DNA of 64,000 nucleotides from positions 2,981,001 through 3,045,000 of the forward strand of contig LR746277.1 in the NCBI GenBank assembly GCA_902729315.2. The letters are read 5' to 3'. The notes beneath the pieces were generated by a model. It did not search any database, had not been told where the DNA came from, and saw nothing but the letters and a program-made list of their open reading frames with translations. Within the stretch, counting starts at the first letter, position 1. Every line of letters begins with the position of its first letter. Position numbers and translations under genes: made by a program. This DNA comes from Spirodela intermedia (lineage: Eukaryota; Streptophyta; Magnoliopsida; Alismatales; Araceae). Positions 10,769 through 22,455 of the stretch are shown piece by piece.

Positions 10769-12281
10769 TCAAACTGCTGATGGGGCCTGGAGAGAGCCCA
10801 CGAACGCCACCGCGGAGACCAGGAAGCAGGCGAGGCTGAAGCTCCGCAGGGCCACCCACCTCCCCGTCCAAGCCCTCGTCTTCCTCTGGACCAAGCTCAT
10901 CTCCACCGGGAAGTACACCATCAGCGGCCAGAAGCTGAAGGCCCCGGTCACCGCCAGGACCTCGTTGAAGTACGGGAAGACCATCGCCGCCATTGTAGTC
11001 AACGCCACGTAAGCCGTCCGAAGGCAGACCCTGAGAAGATTCACCCTGCAGAACGGCTGAGCCACTCCGCCGCCGCCCCCGCCGCCGCCGCCGCAGGAGA
11101 GGTTCTCTCCCAGCGATCTCTCCGCGAATCCGAATACAGGTTGGCTGTAGATCTGCGAGAAGGCCAACGAGTCAACGTACGTGATCCGCTAGTTTTGACT
11201 GATTTGGAGAGGAAAAGTCATGTTTTTATGATTTGCTTCCTGACTTGGTATGCTCCTACAAGGTGGAGTATGATGCAGGCGTTGGCGAAGTCAACGAGCC
11301 AGTAGGGCTCGTAGAAGCCGAACCCGGTCAAGAGGTTCCCCGGCGCGCTGCTCCCGAAGGCGGCGTATCCGAAGGTCCCACAGCAGAGGTAGAAGAAGGT
11401 GGTGATGAGGATGGAGATGGCGGAAGCCTTCTTCATGGTCTGGTTCTCTGGTGGAGGCGACTGGAGTGTATCCTGCATGTGGCAATACAGAGAGAGAGAG
11501 AGAGAGAGAGAGTCAACAACATAATATGATGCCTAGTTTAGAAAAGCTAGCTATTATTAGTAGAATTAGTTTCAATAGTCAATCATAATATGGGATGGAT
11601 AATCTTGAATTATTGAAAGTGATACGAGAAGGAAGGAAGGATCGGGTCTTTCCTCTATCTCTAAAAGGATGGCGGAGAAGGGGTAGGCGAAGGCAATGTC
11701 TCCAAGGGCTTGGCCTATTCTCCAGACTTTCTCCGCCGCCGTGCCTTCGGCGGCGCCGCCTATGCTGCCCTTGATGGTTCCATTCTCTAGGGTTCGCGAC
11801 AAAAAAAGGAAACTATGCTCAGAGTTGGGACACACCACATCTGCAACTAGCCTCATCTCCTCCCCGTTCCAACCAGCAGAAACTCCAGAAGATATCTTAA
11901 ATAAGTATAGGAACCCTAGTTTTAGTAAGTTTTAGTAAGACAACGGAGGCATTACCCAGTACTTTAGCGAGAGAGAGGGAGAGCCCAATGGAGGAGTAGG
12001 AGAAAGACATAGCAGCGGCGACGATGGATAGCCACGCCATGTTGTGGAAGTCGGGTATCTGAGAGAGTACGACTTGAACAGCTCCAAAGATCAGCATGTA
12101 GGACCGATCGTCATACTCGCAGAGAGCATCATGGCCTTCTCTGTGGTAGCAGTTTGATTTCAGGATCGCCCTGCAGTGATTGTTGGGAGGTTTTTAATCT
12201 ATGAAGAGCCGAGGATCCGAAGAACCCCCCGCAGGAGAAGTCCACAGGACCGACTTGGGTTTGTGGAAATGGAGAGGGAAG

Positions 12282-12325
<44 letters not shown>

Positions 12326-13180
12326 GACAGAGAGAGAGATGTTGGAAGGGATGATACCTCACACTGGCTGCAGTAGCGATGGTGTACGCAACGCCGTTTC
12401 CGTACATGCCCACGTATTGGAGGAACCCGCAAATCCATCTCTGCTTCTCACCTGAGCTCCGAACACACACCACGTTAGAGAAGAGAGAGAGAGAGAGAGA
12501 GGGCGAGCGTCAGCGAGCTTAGCTTCTGTAGGAAAATATTTATTTTTTCGAAAATAATTTCCACTTTCAAATTCCATTTATTATCCTCTTTAGGAAAATA
12601 TTTCATTTTAAATATTTATTAAAAAACTTTTTACGATCTAAAATATAGCAAGCAATAAACCGTTGCAAAAAGAAATATTTCTTTCCGAATGGTACGTCAT
12701 GCGGTTTCGTCGTCACCTAAGTTGGACTTCACAGCTACCATGTACGTCCGATTCCTGTGGGGCCCCCAGTCGGGGTCCGGTGACCGGTAGCAGTCGGCGA
12801 GGAGGAAGGACAGGATGAGCATGGCCGCTCCGAAGAGCAGCAGGCAGAGAGGCCCCGCCGCCCATCCTAGCTGCGCCGTGCTCCAAGCCATAGTCAGAAC
12901 GCCGGAGCCCACGACCGCCGTGATGATGTGCGCGACGCCGGTCCAGAGCGTCCCTGCGGCGGCGGAATGACGGAGGAAACGCCGGCCGGTGTTGAGGAAA
13001 GGGGAGGAGGACGAAAACGTCGAGAGCCAGAGAAAATTCCTAACCGGTTCTTCGGAATCGGTCATCGCCGGAGAAGTCGTCGTCGGAGAAGTCCCTGCCG
13101 AACGACGGGGGCGACTCCGAGAGCAGCCGGTCCTTCTCATCTCCTCCTCCGAAGCCGCCGCCGCCGCCGCTGCCGCCCAT
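10769..13180 (-). CDS. AAP7-like: AAP7-like amino acid permease, copy 2 (7 exons)
   Basis: Tandem paralogue of the permease at 2701-5177 with the same role. Exons: 13180-13045, 12953-12717, 12451-12358, 12170-11956, 11786-11626 (or 11653), 11472-11245, 11152-10769. They give about 484 residues. The signatures are the same: GTLWTGVAHIITAVVGSGVL, LLADCYRSPDPDWGPHRN, QALGDIAFAYPFS, FGFYEPYWLVDFANACI. Differences from copy 1 are a G-rich loop in the last exon (CGGGGGGGGGVAQP), NHE-like changes in exon 2 and a different C-terminus (VGSLQAPSAV). The C-terminal change comes from a small indel that moves the stop codon. It carries the same GA donor after exon 5, so both proteins have the same splicing question. 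Everything else is intact. Confidence 0.9.
11489..11512. repeat. (AG)n microsatellite in AAP copy 2 intron 5
   Basis: Twelve AG units at the position equivalent to 3416-3437 of copy 1, next to the exon 6 acceptor. Confidence 0.9.
12282..12339. repeat. AG/ACAG microsatellite in AAP copy 2 intron 3
   Basis: Longer equivalent of the 4201-4232 tract: GA repeats, then ACAG repeats, then GA repeats again. Confidence 0.85.
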
Positions 13181-13627
13181 GGGAGCGAGACAATCAGTGG
13201 GAAAAATGGAAGGTAGATTCAGCTATCACAATGACGAGGACAGCGGCTGCCGCCCAAATAAATTAGTATTCTGCATATTATTATTTAATAGTAATGATTA
13301 TAAGACTATTCCTGTGGCACGAGGTGGATGATGAGTGCACCAACAGGTCGACCGGGAGTCGCCCGGTTGCCGTCTTAACCAGACGTCTGTATAGCTCAAC
13401 CAAGAGCTGGTACTAATTAATTTTGAGAAATTAACGACTTGAAAATACCCTTCTTCTAGCGCATGACCATCCGTTAGTTGAAGGAAAAAAAATAAAATCC
13501 CTGGGCAGTAAAACCTTGTACACTTTCAAGTATCATCAGCTTGAAATGGGTCATATTCTTGTTGACTTCCCGGAGGAGAGAAGCCCATTCAGCATAGAGT
13601 CAAACAGTCAACGGAACACTCACCTTC
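13181..13627. other. AAP copy 2 upstream / APO downstream spacer
   Basis: Noncoding, homologous to 5178-5639. Both genes lie on minus, so this must hold the APO 3' UTR and the AAP copy 2 promoter in less than 450 bp. No clear poly(A) hexamer or TATA box stands out. Confidence 0.5.
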
Positions 13628-15105
13628 TCAAGCGACCAAGCGGGTCTCCTCAGAGTCCGGGATCACGATGTCGAGCCGCATCATTGGGCGGTAGGCCTCC
13701 GGGATGGCGGCGTCGGCTTGCACACACATCTCCACCACCGCCGGCGCCTTGCCGTAGAACCTCTTCAGCGCCGCCGTCAGTGGTGGCCCAACTGGGTCGC
13801 GGACGTGCCAGACGTAATTCGGGGGCAGGACCTCATCAATGGTGGCGTCCTGCCAGCCGTGCTTGCCGTCCCTCCACTGGTGCTTGAACGCCCCGCAGAG
13901 TTTCACGTCATGGCCGAAGGGTCCAACATGCACCTCGCTGCAGTACCCGCAGCACTTGACGGTGTACTTTCTCATCAGCTGCCTCAGGCCCCTCCTCACT
14001 GAGCTGTAGGCCTTGAGGGTCCTCTCGGCGAGCCGCTGCCGATCGGTCTCGGGAGGGCAGTCAGCAGTGGGCGGCCCGAAGGTGTCGAGCTCTGACAGAA
14101 GGGCCATGGAGTCTTCTTCTCTGGAGCGGTATGGCTGTGGGTCCTCAACATGGCCGCCATGGTCGATGACCTTCTTTCCCATCATTCGAATGGGCTGGGT
14201 TCTCCGGCGAGAAGGGTACTCCGGGATGTCGACCCCTGCCTGGATGCAGAGCTCCACGATGGCCGGAATTCTGTCGTAGTCGAACCGGTGCTCGTGCTTG
14301 ATGCGGCGGCCGAAAGGGTCGAAGACATGATAGGACTCGATGGGGAGGAGGACGTCGTTGATGGAGCCTCTCACCCATGAGTGCAGGCTCCTCCGCTGTC
14401 CATTTCCAGAACCAAGACAGTCAGGGATTTGGTGCCCAACCAGGCCGACATGGACTTCAGAGCAGTATCTAACAAAAATACCAGGAAACTAGTGAGTCAA
14501 CTGCCTCGCCGCCAGGCAATTTTTATCTCAGAACTTGAACAATTTAAAAAAAAAGTCAAAAGATCACTCATCCATAGTTTGTAAGATGCAACATAGCAGA
14601 TGGCTTTCATGACAAATGTTTATCAAGTATTTTTGTAGTAACCTTTGGATTTTTTTCGATCAGGGTATGCAAAAAATTACTAAATGTAGAAAGTGGAGAT
14701 GATTAAAATTATCTGAATTAGTGCCTCATGTTCATACCTGCAGCCATAGATGGGAACAAAATTGAGCAGCTGCTTGAGGCCTCTGACGAGCTCTTTCCAC
14801 TGGTCCAGCACCTCATAAGCAACAGGAACAAGGTCGGGAACCAGCAATCCATTCTTCGGGGGCTCAAGTGGCCTTTCTATTCCCATCTGCCCCTGTTTCC
14901 TGATCTCCTTTGCCGCACGCTGCATCTTCTTGAGAGGAACCGGGAAAGGTTTCTTCTTACCCTTTGGCTGAAGAGGGGGGAGGTCCACATTCTGCAGATT
15001 TCTCTCCCACCTCTTGGATGGCGAAGGCAGAGAGGAAGCCTGAATAACGCGATTAGGGTTTTTGGGCATCGCCAACCTAGAATGATGCAGACGATGGCAT
15101 CCAAG
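13628..15105 (-). CDS. APO: APO protein (accumulation of photosystem I family, DUF794), organelle-targeted
   Basis: APO proteins bind RNA through two repeated Cys/His motifs and support organelle group II intron splicing and PSI/Fe-S assembly in chloroplasts (APO1, APO2). Two coding exons are clear: 15105-14738 and 14468-13628, joined AG|A within an Arg codon. The family core starts QNVDLPPL with QMGIERPLEPPKNGLLVPDL. APO motif 1 is YGCRYCSEVHVG...GH....C, split by the intron. Then come SINDVLLPIESYHVFDPFGR, RIPAIVELCIQAGVDIPEYP and RRRTQPIRMMGKKVID. Motif 2 is CCGYCSEVHVGPFGHDVKLC with HQWRDGKHGWQDA, and the end is MMRLDIVIPDSEE. From the ATG at 15069 there are 390 residues. The frame is open to an acceptor (TTCTTCAG|CTTGG) at 15105, so an upstream exon probably encodes the transit peptide. 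Its neighbour is AAP copy 2. Confidence 0.9.
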
Positions 15106-16109
15106 CTGAAGAAAATTAACAAAAGTCGTGAGACGATAGCACCACTGAATGGAGCAAAAATCTCATATTAAAATATCAACACAATATTTCGTTAAAACAT
15201 GGGTTTCAAGAATGCAGCAATTTCTAATCATATTAATGATTAATGACAGAAAGAACGATTGGTTGGGCAAATCCCAGATGATTCTTCAGTATAAAGTGGG
15301 TGGGCAGCACCAGAAGCGAAGAGCATGAGAACAGGATGTGAAGCTCAGATGAAAACGAGCCTACTTAGATGGAAATAACCTAAGCAGGATGATTAGAAGG
15401 CAGATGATGCTAACTCTTGAATCCAGACGAATCACAAGCAAACTGCTTCCCTGAAGATATTTACCTCAGGAATTTCTCTCTCCGAACCTCTCATCTTATC
15501 TACCCATCGTTTTCAAGGCACAGAATCCATGCTGACCCTCTCATTGCCTGACAGCTGACTGCTTAACATCCTAATCATCGCATCCTACGCTCTTGAGAAG
15601 AACAACCCTTCCTGACTCACAGAACCTCTACAAATTCAGCCTGCCGTTTCGATGAGACTAAAAGAAAAAGAAGAAGAGAATATGACGGCCACAAGGATCA
15701 TCTCGGCAAGCAAGTGACTACCGCAGTGGCCAAAGGAATTGGGGATTCCCAGTTGAGAAAACAAACGAGATCCCTGCATCCGGAGTAACATCCAAGAGAA
15801 GCAACACAAGACCATACAGTGGGATGTTCTCAGGCGCCGAAAACTACCTTGGATGAACCATTTGAACCCGCACCGAGGGTAAAACCGAGCCGAAGACCTA
15901 CACGAGAAGGTTACTCAGGAACCACGACAAGGGAAGAAGATGAGACAGAAGAAACTCAGAGAGACGGCTAGATCTCTACCCTCTCGAGCGAGGGGCAATT
16001 CCATCGAAGCTCGACCGGTACGCCCAGCCTCCACAGAAATGGCGCCACCGACGGCGACGTAGAAGCTCCAAAGAGTCGCGAGATGGTGGTCTCCAGGGAG
16101 GGGTCTCAT
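15106..16109 (-). other. APO upstream region: first intron and possible first exon
   Basis: Upstream of the APO acceptor at 15106. A short minus-strand frame starting MRPLPGDHHLATLW (16109) ends in a usable donor, GAGAGG|GTAGAG, near 15977. Its phase does not fit the APO frame, so it may be a noncoding 5' exon. Pyrimidine-rich stretches are present; nothing else is recognised. Confidence 0.3.
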
Positions 16110-17000
16110 CCCCCTGTCAAGCCACAGTTGATGGCCACGTGGCGTATCTCATGACATCCATTGGATGAACCCATGGTCCATCCAACGGACGTATATGATC
16201 GGCATCGGAAATCGTCGGGCCATAAGTCAAAAGAGACCATGTGGCCCATTAAGAGTTAGATTCTCATGCCTACGCCTAGGCACGTGGCCCAAGGAGCACA
16301 CGTACGCCGTGAAAAAAACAAAAGCGGTCAATTCAAAATATTAGAAAGGTCAAAGGGCAGGAAGGGCTCCGGGAGTCTCCAACTATCTCTAAAAATGCAT
16401 TCCCGGAAGCTCTTCTTGGGGAATGATTTCATGAGAGAGGAGTCTAACGACCACGTCGGCAGAAGGGGAAACCAGTGCAGGAAGCTTCCAGATAGCGAAC
16501 TAAGGGAATCACTGCGCAGCGGTGGCGCAATTTGGTGGGCCCAGACAGTGGAGGATGCCTACCAAGCACGTGTGGGGGGGCTTTGTGTGGCGCGATTTCC
16601 CAGGCGCCTTATGACCGTGGACAATATCTCATGGTCTATTGGCAGCCGCACGTGCCGATTTGACTTGATTTAGGAAATAGCGACTTAAATAAATAAATAA
16701 ATAACTTTAAGTTTTAACTTTACGTCCTCTTAAATATTTATAATTACTAATATGTCTTTTTTGATTTTTATTACTTTCGTACTTTATTGACGCGATCGTT
16801 CAACAGGACACCGTCAGATCCACCCCCAAGTACCGGTTTAGGGACTCGTACGTAAACTTATAATTTATGGGGTTAGATTCAGTAACGTGTAATGTTTGAA
16901 AATAAATGGGTATATTTTTAAGGGTATATATGTAAAATAGACTGATAAATGTGGATTGGACAGGTTTTCTCTTCTCATTCGCGTTGGCTTCTTTTTGTTT
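16110..17000. promoter_or_regulatory. Divergent intergenic region between APO (minus) and the MYB-CC gene (plus)
   Basis: About 0.9 kb separating head-to-head genes. It holds a TCATGACATCCATTGG stretch, a CACGTGGCC box near 16280, CACGTG motifs near 16568 and 16650, and an (AAAT)n run at about 16685-16705. The spacing suggests a shared or back-to-back promoter; element functions are inferred from motif type only. Confidence 0.4.
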
Positions 17001-18131
17001 GATGCGGGGTCTTCTGAAGTTGAATTCTTTATTGGTCCATCTCTTCTTCCCCTTTCTCCCCGGCGATTCTCGCTGGTCATCAGTGGCGCTCTCCTCCGTT
17101 CCTGGATTTGTGTGCTGGTGATCGGTAGAGATTGATTTGTGGCTAGGGGAGTGTCGGTGGCGGGGGATCTCAAGATCCGGGGTGTTGGGAGCTCGATATA
17201 TGTGCTCGGTAATTATCACGTTCCGTTTTCATTTGTGGCTCGTCTGGGCATCCTGTTCCTGATCCTTTGTGCGATAAGCAGTGCTGCTCGGACTTTCCTC
17301 TCGTTTCTCCCTTCTCCGGCATTGTAAAAGCTGTATTGCTGTTGTTCGTTGGGAAATCATGGATTGACTTGTAACTAGTCATTTTTTAGTTTTTTCTCGT
17401 TTTCTAATGGCGTCGCGGTGAGTTTGTTCGCTTTGCGCTTCTTGCTCAGTTTTTATTTCTTGTACTTGTATTTTCGTTTATTATTTCAAATATTCCTGCA
17501 ACTGTAGTCTGATTTTTTCTCCATGGTCGTAGAGCTTGTTACCTGATTCTCTTATCAACTGGGTAAATAGAAATGAAATGTCAAGTTCAGAAACCCAGGA
17601 CCTGAAGCTGAATAGACTCAGTTTGGAATCCATGAGCTGTCGTTCAAGCTGCAAACGTCATTGTAGCAGCTCGTTGGGTTTCATCTGGAAGAAAATCATG
17701 TTTTTTCCCAAAAGGGTCCTAAGTAGAACATTTATGACGGCCCTTTAAAAGAATCTATGTTACCACTCTTCACGGGTTTTTCAAATTACTTTTGTGAAGG
17801 ATAAGACGGTCGTCGCCTTTGCATTCCTTGTTATGAATCACTAACACGTGTTAATAAGCGTCATGATGAGGTGGCTATATTTATTCTTCTTGCCTACTTT
17901 GGGATCCTTTCCTCACTGTTTATTAGGCGATGCTGGGGCTGGATACGAGATATCTTCTTTTTCTGATTTCTTATCCATTCTTTTGGTTATTACTTTACTG
18001 TACCATTTTCAGTGACGATCATGGGAATATGTGATTTTCACATTTTATTGAATGCAGATCTCCCAAATTGCTGGTAAGTTGACTGATAGATGACATTTTG
18101 TGTTTTTCATGTTTCCTGACAGATATGACAA
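17001..18131 (+). other. 5' UTR and leader intron(s) of the MYB-CC gene
   Basis: T-rich, intron-like DNA leading to the acceptor CCTGACAG|ATATG directly before the ATG at 18132. A possible noncoding microexon lies near 18058-18073 (GAATGCAG|ATCTCCC...GCTG|GTAAGT). The first exon is probably near 17.0-17.2 kb. Nothing here looks protein-coding. Confidence 0.4.
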
Positions 18132-21100
18132 ATGTATCAACCGAATCCTGCATCTAGACTTCACTTAACTCCCGGCAGTCAGGTTGTTCATGATCAGAAT
18201 AGAGAAATGAGTGGAAACCCTGCAATTCCTGGCAATGGAGGGAGAAATCTCAACAATTCGACGTTAGCATCAAGGCAACGCTTGAGGTGGACACATGAGC
18301 TCCATGAGTGCTTTGTTGATGCTGTTTCCCAACTTGGTGGACCAGATAGTGAGTGGTTCCCAATTATATTTTTGCGACTCAGTTGATTTAATATGAATTC
18401 TCACATCTGGTATGAGTGCTTAATATTATAATTGTGTGCTTAAACAATGCAAAGAATTTGCAGCTATGACCCTTTTATCAACATAATTTGATGAGTTTCT
18501 ATCATGAAAAAGCAACGAAGAAAAGCAGTAATGATAGGAAAGGACATATTGCCTTGTCTCCAGGCATTGCATTTTTTTGTTTGATTGTTGCTTGGGGACT
18601 GAGCGGTTACCGTGATAATTTTATTAAAGATCTGAGGATCACATCTTTTATAGACCACTGATTGTTTTTAGTCTGTTTTAAAATGTAATTAATGACTATG
18701 AAGTATTTTTTAATCTGATGCTGATGAAGTATTTTTTTGTCTTTTCACCGAATGACTAAATAACTCAGAAGTGAGATGTTGAGATATATGAAAGGCTGAA
18801 TGTTCATTTTGCTGAGTGAGACCTATTGTCAATTCTGGTTTCTATTTCAGAATGTGGTCTCGACTACGCAATATTACCTAGTCTTATATGATGTGGCAGA
18901 GGTCTGTACGGAATGAAAATCATATCCTGAATCCATGAGGAACGAGATCCACAATTCTTGAGTTTGAAAGGATTGCTTTTAGCAAACCTTGAATCTACAG
19001 ATAAAAAATGGGTCATTGGATTCACAGAGATAAAAAATATAAGATCCCTTGCATCTAAAAAGGTTTGCTTGGATCTACAAGCAGAGAGAAGGTGAAAAAG
19101 CTTTCCCGAGTGGAGAAAAAAAAAGGCCATCTCAGTCAACTGTGCTTGTCCCATGAAATAGGCTAAAAGTAGTTGTAGATCCCCAAAGTAACAGAATCAG
19201 AGAAGTAGCTCTCTAATAGTTAGCAATTTTGGCCCTATGGGTCTACCAAACAATATTATTCGTCTCTTCCTTGTTTTACCCCTTTTGGCACTTTGAGCTG
19301 TGCTTTTTGGCAGCTTCCGTGTCTTGCAAATTTGTTCCGCATCCTTATAAATTGTAACAATATGATCTGAGGATGACATCATTTGTTCCGCAAATTTATA
19401 TGAAGATTCATCCTATAAATTAAAGCTTTGGTACCCATAAAAGTGACTACTCTATTGATGGCAATATAGTTGAATGTTGTGACATCAGAGTTCTCACAAC
19501 TCATGCTGTGTGGTTAGATTCACCAAGTTATTCCCCTTAACAGGAGCTACACCTAAAGGCATCCTAAGAGTTATGGGTGTGAAGGGATTGACCATATACC
19601 ATGTCAAAAGCCACTTACAGGTACAAATTTTGAACCTTGAAACATAATGAAGGCCTTTTTCTCATCCCCTTGTGATTATCAGTCTGTTCTCCAACTAATT
19701 TGTTACTTTACAATTTCAGAAATATCGGCTTGCAAAATATCTTCCTGAGTCTTCACCTGATGGTAGGCGGATATACTTTCATTATCTATGCTTCTTGGAT
19801 TTGGGTAGATGTATATAAAATGGCAATTTCCGCCGTAATCCGCATGCAAATGCCTAGTCAAGCCTAAAAATTGTTTTCCGTTTTGCAGGCATAAAGGCAG
19901 AACAAAAGGAACCTGGGAGCCTGCTTTCTACCTTGGAAAACTCATCGTAAGTGTAATCACATTTACTTTTCAGTGTCAATTTAGATAAGTTCTATTACCA
20001 TATTGAAAAATTGGTTACATCAATGCCATATGTGTTTGATCAAGTTTTGATTCAGTTCGGTAAAATTGTTTGGAGATTGAGATTATTGTGTTGTATAATC
20101 AATGACATCTTGATTAATGCGTTATGATTTTTGCTTGAAATTAAAGACCATATTTTACACTTAAGACTGTTTAGCTGCTTACAGATGGAAAAACGTTTGT
20201 TGCCGTAGTTGTTCTGCCATGCACGTTCATTTTCTTCACCATCTAAGATTTTTACCAGCATCTTTGTTGATCAATGGTAATGAACTAGCCGCCAACTCTT
20301 AGTGCTACTAGCTGCCAAATGTGGATGATCGTTTGGCAATTTCTACTCACTTGTCTATTCTGGTGTAAGTATTTTTTTAATATTTCCACCGGAATATCTT
20401 TCAACCAGTATCTAATTTTAGGCATGAAAGATACAAAACCCTGGAAAGCTAGCTGGCGGGTGATTGTATAACCTAAAATAGATACATATGTATAATTTCC
20501 GGTTTTTTCAGGAGAATTGCATCTGAGATTAAAAGCTTGAAGCATCCTTCGATCTCTTAGAAACTTATATTCTCCACATGCTACTGAATTTCTGCAGAAG
20601 ATTGTTAAGATGTTGCTGTTCCCATGCTTTGATTGTGTGCTGTGATAAACAACTGTATCTGTGATCATGGTGCATCCGTTTCCTTCTGTTGTCAGTGGTA
20701 TACAGATAACGGAAGCACTTAAGTTGCAGATGGAGGTACAGAAGCGTCTTCACGAACAGCTAGAGGCAAGTCACCCTCTTCCCAGTTTCTGCCCTGCACA
20801 TCTTGCGTGGTGTTGAAAGTAACTTATGAGTGTTCTTATAATAACATGCTCGAGATATCTGATCATATTAATGTGGGCCGGATAGATTCCGTGTAATTAG
20901 TTAGCTCTTGCAAACCCTATCATTCTGATGTTAAGATAATTTTCTTCATGGAGACCATACAAAAACATACACACTGGAATCTGTTGCTAACTATAGCAAC
21001 TTCTGTCTTTGAAGATGAATAAAATTGTGAAGTTGGTGTTCACTCAGAGTGCTAAATAGATCAGAAAACAATAACACGACCGCATCCAGATCTACATATA

Positions 21101-21650
21101 TCCCCATTTTGTTGGCATTTCACCTCATGATTGACAGGGAAATGTGGTACCCAGAGGAAGTATATTTTTCCTGTAACTCGTAACGTGATCACAGGTGCAA
21201 AGGCAGCTTCAGCTTCGGATAGAGGCTCAAGGCAAGTACCTGAAGAAGATCATCGAAGAACAGCAGCGCCTCAGCGTCGGGCTCGGTGACGCGCCGGGTT
21301 CAGACCCCTCTAACCCAGCTCCAGCCGAGCTCGGCCTGGATGGGGCAGACAAGACCGACCCTTCGACTCCTGCTCCGACCTCCGAGTCCCCACTCAAAGA
21401 CAAGCCCGCCAATGTCCGTGGAGCCAGCGTTGCAGGGACCGCCTTCGAGGTCATCACAAGGGACGAGTCCCTCTCTTCCTGCCGTGAGCCGCTGACCCCG
21501 GACTCCAGTTGCCGCGCCAATTCCCCGCCAGAGAGCCCCAAGCGTGAAGGAACATCGGTCAAGAGGCAGCCAGGCAACGGCAGCACAGGGCACGCAAAGC
21601 AGCTTGTCTTGGCATCTCACATACTGGAGTCGAGCTCTGGCTCCGGCTGA
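18132..21650 (+). CDS. PHL7-like: MYB-CC (PHR1/PHL family) transcription factor, PHL7-like (6 coding exons)
   Basis: Plant GARP/MYB-CC factors bind P1BS-like sites as dimers in the nucleus; PHR1-clade members control phosphate starvation. Exons: 18132-18348, 19544-19620, 19720-19762, 19889-19946, 20696-20765, 21195-21650, in consistent phases, giving 306 residues. The single MYB repeat is at about 48-105 (RQRLRWTHELH, GVKGLTIYHVKSHLQKYRLA). The coiled coil with the LHEQLE motif is at about 135-183 (ITEALKLQMEVQKRLHEQLE). The tail is acidic and Ser/Pro-rich (KTDPSTPAPTSESP, EPLTPDSS). The order and motifs fit the PHL7 (UNE16) branch. Oddities: residue 60 is Cys where HERF is near-universal (HECF), and exon 5 ends GAG|GCAAGT, a GC donor. 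It is tail to tail with the hydrolase gene. Confidence 0.93.
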
Positions 21651-22455
21651 TCGCGACACCGCCTGCTTGCATCAGCGGCCGGCGGCGGGTGGAAGGGGAG
21701 GAGGAGATGTTGGAGCCTACGATGATGGTGGCTTTGGAGACACTACCTGCGGCTATGTATAACAACATTCTATCTATCGTTTGTGCCTTTGGATCCTCTT
21801 GTGTATGAGAATTTTATTATTTTAGGATTTCTCACGTGGGAACGAGTCTCGTTATGGGCCAGAGGCCCACACGTCTACAAAAATCGGTGAAAACATGGTC
21901 AGGCAAGATCCCTATGAACTGGCTATGGAATCTAGCCATAAGAAGCTTGTCGGCTATTTTGTAGGTTGAGAGAAATCCCGAACACTTAAACCTCACAAGT
22001 TGGATGGATTAGTGAAGACCAAATATTTTCTGAAGAACGACAAAAACTACACAGATTGACTTGAAAAATATATCACAAGGATGCAATCCTCTGAAATATA
22101 TAGGTTGTAGATTGTTAGAGCAGAAGTGGTAGCAGTGAAGATCAGAGTTTGGTGGGGGGTGGGGGGGGGGGGGCATGTTAGAGTTATTATATGTACAATC
22201 AAAGGCAATCAGATAGAGAGTTCCTAAGTTTCTGGTCGATATAAGTATCAGGGTATTTCCCCTGAAAGTTTCTCCGCACACCAGCAGGGAAGATGCCGCT
22301 TCCGTGATCTCTCAGCTGCCCCATTGGAGGGCAGGATGATCTCTCCTAGAAATATGGAAGATGGCTGAAAGCAATTCAAACAAAAAAATTGAAGGGTTAG
22401 AAGATGTTGGGGGGGGGGTTAACATGGGCGGGGCAGCTTTGATATGGTACAGCGG
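21651..22455. other. Convergent intergenic region with a poly-G tract
   Basis: The 3' ends of the MYB-CC gene (plus) and the hydrolase gene (minus) face each other across about 800 bp. A nearly pure G run occupies 22151-22173 and another lies near 22410. No gene is seen. Confidence 0.6.

Larger units (their letters stand above)
10495..14030. repeat. Segmental duplication, copy B (AAP gene plus APO 3' exon)
   Basis: Partner of 2440-5935. Here the APO homology continues past 14030 into a complete 3' exon, so copy B (or its parent) preserves the original arrangement and copy A is the truncated one. Confidence 0.85.
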
